Assembly: GCA_947425005.1 (NCBI GenBank)
Contig: CANDYP010000019.1
Span: 1-17,628, forward strand
DNA from: Rickettsiales bacterium
GTDB taxonomy: Bacteria; Pseudomonadota; Alphaproteobacteria; Rickettsiales; UBA1997
Length of the DNA: 17,628 nucleotides
Reading direction: 5' to 3'
This document shows, in pieces, positions 14,200-17,628 of the stretch. A model generated the notes under the pieces. It ran no database searches. It was given only the letters and a program-made list of their open reading frames with translations, and was not told the DNA's origin. Numbering within the stretch: position 1 is the stretch's first letter; each line of letters opens with the position of its first letter. A program made the translations under genes and the position numbers.

Positions 14200-15542
14200 T
14201 ATTTCTCCCCCGACTTGTTCTGGTGAAACTTTTTCCCGCCTTCCGGCAAGTTCGTCTGCCTAGCGCGCGACACCGCCAACTCGTCCGCCACAACATTTTT
14301 TGTAATCACGCTTCCCGCGCCAATCACGGCTCCGTCGCCAATTTCAACCGGCGCCACTAAAGCTGAATTTGATCCGACAAAAACATTTTTACCGATTTTG
14401 GTGGGGAATTTTTTGTAGCCGTCGTAATTGCAAGTGATCGTTCCAGCCCCGATATTGCTGCCTTCGCCGACTTCACAGTCGCCGACGTAACTCAAATGAT
14501 TAATCTTGGCACCCTTCTTTATTTGCGATTTTTTGATTTCGACGAAATTCCCGACGCGGACGTTCTCGGCGATTTTTGTTTCGGGACGAAGTCGGGCGTA
14601 AGGCCCCACAACCGCGCCAGAGGCGATTTCAGCCCCTTCAATGTGACAAAAAGATTTAATCTCAACATTTTTTGCGACTACAACTTTTGGTCCGAAAAAA
14701 ACTTGCGGGTGAATCACGACGTCATTTTCAATTTGAGTGTCGTAAGAAAAATAAACCGAAGCCGGATCCGGCATTGTCACGCCTGCATCCAACATTTTTT
14801 TGCGAATTTGGTTCTGTTTGATTTTTTCCAGCTTGGCCAGCTCGAAGCGCGAATTGACGCCCAAAACTTCTTCAATTGCAGTTTTGAGGAAAGTGCGTTT
14901 CAGGCCCGATTCGCCAGCGATTCCAACAATGTCGGTCAAATAAAATTCGCCGGCGGCATTTTCATTTTTTACTTTCGCCAAAAGATTTTTGATTGCGCGG
15001 CCGTCAACAGCGACAACGCCGGAATTGCACAAAGCGATTTTTTTCTCCTCGTCGGTGGCGTCTTTGAACTCAACAATTTTTTCCAAATGCCCAGCGGAAT
15101 CAACGACCAAGCGACCGTACGCATTTTCCTCTTCCTCTTCAAAACCCAGAATGCACAAAGAAAAGTCGTTTAATTTTTCGACCATTTTTTGCAAAGTGAC
15201 GCGCGAAGTAAGCGGCGTGTCGCCGTAAAGAATGAGAAGTTTTTCGCCGAGATCGGTAAGATTTTCGAGCCCCACAGAAACCGCGTGCGCCGTGCCTTTG
15301 CGCTCTTTCTGTAAAGTAAAAGAAATTTTCACGTCAGCGTGCTGGGCCAGAATTTGTGCTTCGAAATTTTTCATTTCCTCCGAAACCACAATCGTAATAT
15401 TTTGCGGATTCAGCGTCTTGGCCTCGTCAATCACTAAATTCAACATTTCGCGATTCGCGATTTTGTGCAAAACTTTCGGCAAATCCGATTTCATTCGAGT
15501 GCCCTTGCCAGCAGCAAGGATGAGGATGGAGAGGTTTTGCAT
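14199..15542 (-). CDS. glmU: Bifunctional UDP-N-acetylglucosamine pyrophosphorylase / glucosamine-1-phosphate acetyltransferase
   Basis: Makes UDP-GlcNAc, the precursor of peptidoglycan and lipid A, in two steps in the cytoplasm. The 447 residues are near the usual 456. The uridylyltransferase half has LAAGKGTRM (9-17), K23, the LQKERKGTAHA block (77-87) and the metal-binding D108 in YGDTP. The C-terminal left-handed beta-helix (about 250-430) has hexapeptide repeats, RPETKIAENVRVGNFVEIKK (319-338), catalytic H349 in NHLSYVGD and GAGTITCNYDG (366-376). The ATG at 15542 starts directly before SILILAAGKG; an upstream ATG at 15581 would add 13 hydrophobic residues and is less likely. It follows the 184-residue membrane protein by 32 bases and overlaps the SH3 gene by one base. 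Confidence 0.96.
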   Translation of the reverse strand: MQNLSILILAAGKGTRMKSDLPKVLHKIANREMLNLVIDEAKTLNPQNITIVVSEEMKNFEAQILAQHADVKISFTLQKERKGTAHAVSVGLENLTDLGEKLLILYGDTPLTSRVTLQKMVEKLNDFSLCILGFEEEEENAYGRLVVDSAGHLEKIVEFKDATDEEKKIALCNSGVVAVDGRAIKNLLAKVKNENAAGEFYLTDIVGIAGESGLKRTFLKTAIEEVLGVNSRFELAKLEKIKQNQIRKKMLDAGVTMPDPASVYFSYDTQIENDVVIHPQVFFGPKVVVAKNVEIKSFCHIEGAEIASGAVVGPYARLRPETKIAENVRVGNFVEIKKSQIKKGAKINHLSYVGDCEVGEGSNIGAGTITCNYDGYKKFPTKIGKNVFVGSNSALVAPVEIGDGAVIGAGSVITKNVVADELAVSRARQTNLPEGGKKFHQNKSGEK

Positions 15543-15574
15543 TGTGAAAATGGGGTTAAAAAACAAGGGAGGGG

Positions 15575-16129
15575 TTAACAAAACTCTCTTCTGTAAGAGT
15601 CAATGCTGTCAAAATTTTGATTCACAGCCAGCAGACTATTTTTGACATTATTTAGCTTAGACAGGCCAATATTTATTAGGCCGGAGACTACGAGAGAGAG
15701 CAGTCTCAAACAAGCTTCTTCAAAAAGAAATGGGGTGTAAGCGAAGAAGGCGCCGACAATGTTGCGGTTCAAACTGTTGCGGAAATCGTTTATTATTTCG
15801 TTGTCGCTGCGGACGATTTTCTTGGAAGAATCGGCTAAATCTTTGGTGTTTTTTACGTATTTTACGAACTTCCGAAAGTTAAAAATTGTCGTGGCGGCGT
15901 TGTGTTTTGAATACAGATTAATGGTGTTGTTTAGGATGTTTAAGAGCTGTTTTATTGATTCGTATTCTGTTCTGGAAACTAGATCGTGATTGATTCTCAG
16001 GTAGTTCATTACGTCTCTTCTTAAGGCGCAGAATTTGTACAAATAAAGGTCGTGCTTGGCGTGTTTTTTGATTTTGTACAAATGAACAAGAAGCGACAAA
16101 GACAAGATGGAAGCGACTGTAAGAAACAT
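15575..16129 (-). CDS. Unrecognised membrane protein, 184 residues
   Basis: I cannot assign a function. The N-terminus has one membrane segment (about 3-19) followed by a basic cluster (KIKKHAKHD), which suggests a cytoplasmic location for the next part by the positive-inside rule. Residues about 30-120 are predicted helical with many Lys, Arg and Asn. A further hydrophobic region (about 123-157) could be one or two membrane segments, followed by a polar tail ending in REFC. The start overlaps the stop of the 75-residue membrane protein by one base (TAATG), so the two are probably translationally coupled. The pattern of an N-terminal helix plus YxLYALR-like stretch (LYLYKFCALRRDV, 28-40) reminds me of small membrane proteins often seen with phage or accessory genes; this is an impression only. 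Confidence 0.65.
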   Translation of the reverse strand: MFLTVASILSLSLLVHLYKIKKHAKHDLYLYKFCALRRDVMNYLRINHDLVSRTEYESIKQLLNILNNTINLYSKHNAATTIFNFRKFVKYVKNTKDLADSSKKIVRSDNEIINDFRNSLNRNIVGAFFAYTPFLFEEACLRLLSLVVSGLINIGLSKLNNVKNSLLAVNQNFDSIDSYRREFC

Positions 16130-16356
16130 TATTTGCCCTCCTTTTTGTTGCTAAGTGTGTTGTCTATTAATTTCAGAAACCTGTCCCGGTATTGGTGATT
16201 TTCTTCTGCCAACCGATCGATTTCGGCTTGGCGCTCTCTCAGCCTGTCGTTGTACAGAGAGAAAATGTAGAAATGGCAGGACAAAATGACGAGCGAAAAA
16301 ACGGCTTTTGTTAAGCCAACTTCGGTCACGAGTTGCAAGAAAAAATCTGTATTCAT
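16129..16356 (-). CDS. Small membrane protein with coiled-coil tail, 75 residues
   Basis: Function unknown. One membrane segment (about 13-36, LTKAVFSLVILSCHFYIFSLY) is followed by a charged amphipathic helix with the pattern RERQAEIDRLAEEN and then YRDRFLKLIDN. This TM-plus-helix layout occurs in small phage-associated membrane proteins such as holin-like proteins, but the match is by memory and not decisive. The ATG at 16356 is preferred; an upstream ATG at 16410 would add 18 residues spanning part of the hairpin at 16392-16426, with no membrane or signal character. The first residues and the spacing to the 184-residue partner (one-base overlap) suggest the pair acts together. Confidence 0.65.
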   Translation of the reverse strand: MNTDFFLQLVTEVGLTKAVFSLVILSCHFYIFSLYNDRLRERQAEIDRLAEENHQYRDRFLKLIDNTLSNKKEGK

Positions 16357-16391
16357 TGGGTGTTTTTTTGTGGTTGAGTGGTTGGTGAAAA

Positions 16392-16426
16392 GTGGCTGGA
16401 AGAGAATCAAATTATTTTCCAGCCAC
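16392..16426 (-). terminator. Second hairpin terminator after ilvC
   Basis: A perfect 10-bp stem (GTGGCTGGAA with TTCCAGCCAC, loop of 15 bases) is followed on the minus strand by TTTTC. It lies about 50 bases past the ilvC stop and before the 75-residue protein gene, so it should insulate that operon from ilvC transcription, or act as a partial attenuator. Confidence 0.65.
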
Positions 16427-16438
16427 CGTGTCAGAAAA

Positions 16439-16465
16439 TTAGACCTCGCAATTAGCAGGGTCTAA
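16439..16465 (-). terminator. First hairpin terminator after ilvC
   Basis: TTAGACC and GGTCTAA form a 7-bp stem that continues with an inner GC pair step around TAATT. It is followed on the minus strand by TTTTCTGA and begins eight bases past the ilvC stop. Confidence 0.55.
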
Positions 16466-16472
16466 AATCTGG

Positions 16473-17492
16473 TTAATTTGCCGCCTTGTTCACCAATTTA
16501 TTCTTGGCGATCCACGGCATCATTACGCGGAGTTTTTCGCCGGTGGCTTCGATTGGGTGGGCTTTGCCTTTGGCGCGTAGGGCGTCGAAATTTTTCTTGC
16601 CGGATTTGTTCTCCAACATGAATTCTTCGACGAATTTGCCGGATTGGATTTCGCCTAAAATCTTTTTCATTTCAGCTTTGGCGGCTTCGGTGACAACGCG
16701 TGGGCCGCGAGTTAAATCGCCGTATTCTGCAGTGTTGGAGATTGAGTAACGCATGTTGGCAATGCCGCCTTCGTAGATCAAATCAACGATTAATTTCATT
16801 TCGTGCAAACATTCGAAGTAAGCCATTTCTGGGGCGTAACCGGCTTCGGTCAAAGTCTCGAAACCAGCTTGGATTAAGGCTGTAACGCCGCCGCAAAGAA
16901 CTGCTTGTTCGCCGAAAAGATCAGTTTCGCATTCTTCTTTGAAGTCAGTTTCAATGATTCCAGATCTGCCGCCGCCGACGCCGGAAGCGTAAGAAAGCGC
17001 TGTTTGCAAAGCTTTGCCGGATTTGTCTTGGGCAACTGCCACGAGGCAAGGAACCCCGCCACCTTTGGCGTATTCGCCGCGTACCGTGTGTCCCGGGCCT
17101 TTTGGCGCAATCATTACGACGTCTAAATCTTCGCGGGGTTTGATTAATTTGAAGTGAATGTTCAGGCCGTGAGCGAAGGCCAGAGTAGCGCCTGGCTTCA
17201 TGTTGGCGTGTAAATCGGCGGCGTACATTTCGGCTTGTAACTCGTCTGGAGTCAGGATCATTACGAGGTCAGCCCATTTGGCCGCGTCAGCATTGGTGAG
17301 CACTTCGAAGCCGGCATTTTGCGCTTTGGCAATTGAAGCCGAACCTTCGCGAAGAGCAATTTTAACTTCCTTAACGCCTGAGTCTCTAAGGTTTTGCGCG
17401 TGAGCGTGAGCTTGCGAACCGTAACCAATAATGGCGACTTTCTTGTTTTGAATAACGCCCAAGTCAGCGTCGCGGTCGTAGTAAACTTTCAT
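16473..17492 (-). CDS. ilvC: Ketol-acid reductoisomerase, class I
   Basis: Converts acetolactate or acetohydroxybutyrate to dihydroxy acids with NADPH and Mg2+, in valine, isoleucine and leucine synthesis. The 339 residues are the class I length. The Rossmann motif is GYGSQAHAHAQNLRDSG (23-39), followed by the cofactor loop at LREGSAS (48-54). H108 is in AFAHG. Metal-site residues D191 and E195 (DLFGEQAVLCGG) and E227 and E231 (ECLHEMKLIVDLIYEGG) are present. The ATG at 17492 gives the standard MKVYYDRDADL opening; an ATG at 17549 would add 19 residues overlapping the predicted transcript start. It has its own promoter and tandem terminators, and other ilv genes are not adjacent. Presence implies branched-chain amino acid synthesis, uncommon in the most reduced Rickettsiales. 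Confidence 0.97.
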   Translation of the reverse strand: MKVYYDRDADLGVIQNKKVAIIGYGSQAHAHAQNLRDSGVKEVKIALREGSASIAKAQNAGFEVLTNADAAKWADLVMILTPDELQAEMYAADLHANMKPGATLAFAHGLNIHFKLIKPREDLDVVMIAPKGPGHTVRGEYAKGGGVPCLVAVAQDKSGKALQTALSYASGVGGGRSGIIETDFKEECETDLFGEQAVLCGGVTALIQAGFETLTEAGYAPEMAYFECLHEMKLIVDLIYEGGIANMRYSISNTAEYGDLTRGPRVVTEAAKAEMKKILGEIQSGKFVEEFMLENKSGKKNFDALRAKGKAHPIEATGEKLRVMMPWIAKNKLVNKAAN

Positions 17493-17536
17493 TTTGTGTT
17501 TGATTTGTTGTTGAAAAAAACGGGGAAGGGGCGGCA

Positions 17537-17564
17537 AAAATATTGGCACGGTTCAACTTGTCAA
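17537..17564 (-). promoter_or_regulatory. Predicted sigma-70 type promoter for ilvC
   Basis: On the minus strand TTGACA (17564-17559) and TATTTT (17542-17537) are separated by 16 bases. The transcript would start near 17530, leaving about 38 bases of leader. That leader has no room for a leader peptide and attenuator. Confidence 0.65.
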
Positions 17565-17628
17565 CGCGGGATGTTTGGAATTTTTTGGCCTTTTAAAATT
17601 GGGCGGTTTTTTTGGAAAACTGAATTTT

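Noticed and set aside
14496..15173. 225-residue plus-strand ORF opposite glmU
   Set aside because: Low-complexity, Phe- and Asn-rich antisense shadow of glmU with no recognisable domain.
15543..15581. N-terminal extension of glmU (13 residues)
   Set aside because: The nucleotidyltransferase domain begins right after the ATG at 15542; the extra residues overlap the leader and lack family support.
17493..17536. Leader peptide and attenuator for ilvC
   Set aside because: The predicted leader is too short and has no run of Val, Leu or Ile codons and no alternative hairpins.
17493..17549. N-terminal extension of ilvC (19 residues)
   Set aside because: IlvC normally begins MKVYYDxDA, matched at 17492, and the extension would start upstream of the predicted transcript start.

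Overview
The window reads as chromosomal DNA of an AT-leaning alphaproteobacterium. The RNase E has the split, charged S1 domain I associate with Alphaproteobacteria. The SH3-like periplasmic protein is of the COG3807/SH3_4 type, the complex I genes are of the bacterial NuoHIJK type, and a DUF4116 protein is present. Retained ilvC and dapE argue against the most reduced Rickettsiaceae. A Rickettsiales/Holosporales-like or other deep alphaproteobacterial lineage is my inference and was not tested. No start shows a full AGGAGG Shine-Dalgarno at normal spacing.

Layout. Positions 1-270: the 3' end of a serine recombinase gene runs head-on into a tRNA-Asn gene, so this is probably the edge of an integrated element lying to the left. 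507-3176: rne and cutA, both on the minus strand and each with a hairpin downstream. 3255-4584: a GDPD-family phosphodiesterase and radC, overlapping, on the plus strand. 4608-4769: a palindromic element between converging genes. 4805-10689: a minus-strand run of dapE, pgpA, a second palindromic element, a consensus-like promoter, nuoH-nuoI-nuoJ-nuoK and a secreted DUF4116 protein where nuoL would often lie. 10889-13567: serS, rpsT and secF on the plus strand. 13630-17492: a minus-strand run of ilvC (own promoter and tandem hairpin terminators), two small unrecognised membrane proteins, glmU and an SH3-domain secreted protein. The starts and stops of the last four genes touch or lie close together.

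The genes are mostly housekeeping: RNA decay, respiration, lipid, cell-wall and amino-acid precursors, translation and protein export. The most unusual content is in the repeats. At least five long palindromic elements of two families lie in 17.6 kb. Family 1 (4608-4769, 8863-9008) shares 18-bp inverted ends but has different, still self-complementary interiors; one copy supplies the last 11 codons and the stop of pgpA. Family 2 (10708-10806, 12497-12640, 14075-14182) shares a central core containing CCGAGCTCG or close variants; one copy is a 108-bp in-frame insertion inside the signal peptide of the SH3 protein. This resembles the behaviour of Rickettsia palindromic elements, but I cannot tell by eye whether these families are already described.

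A second point of interest is the two-gene membrane cassette (15575-16356) between ilvC and glmU, whose function I do not recognise. There is no CRISPR array, rRNA or complete transposase gene. No gene-free stretch exceeds 300 bases.
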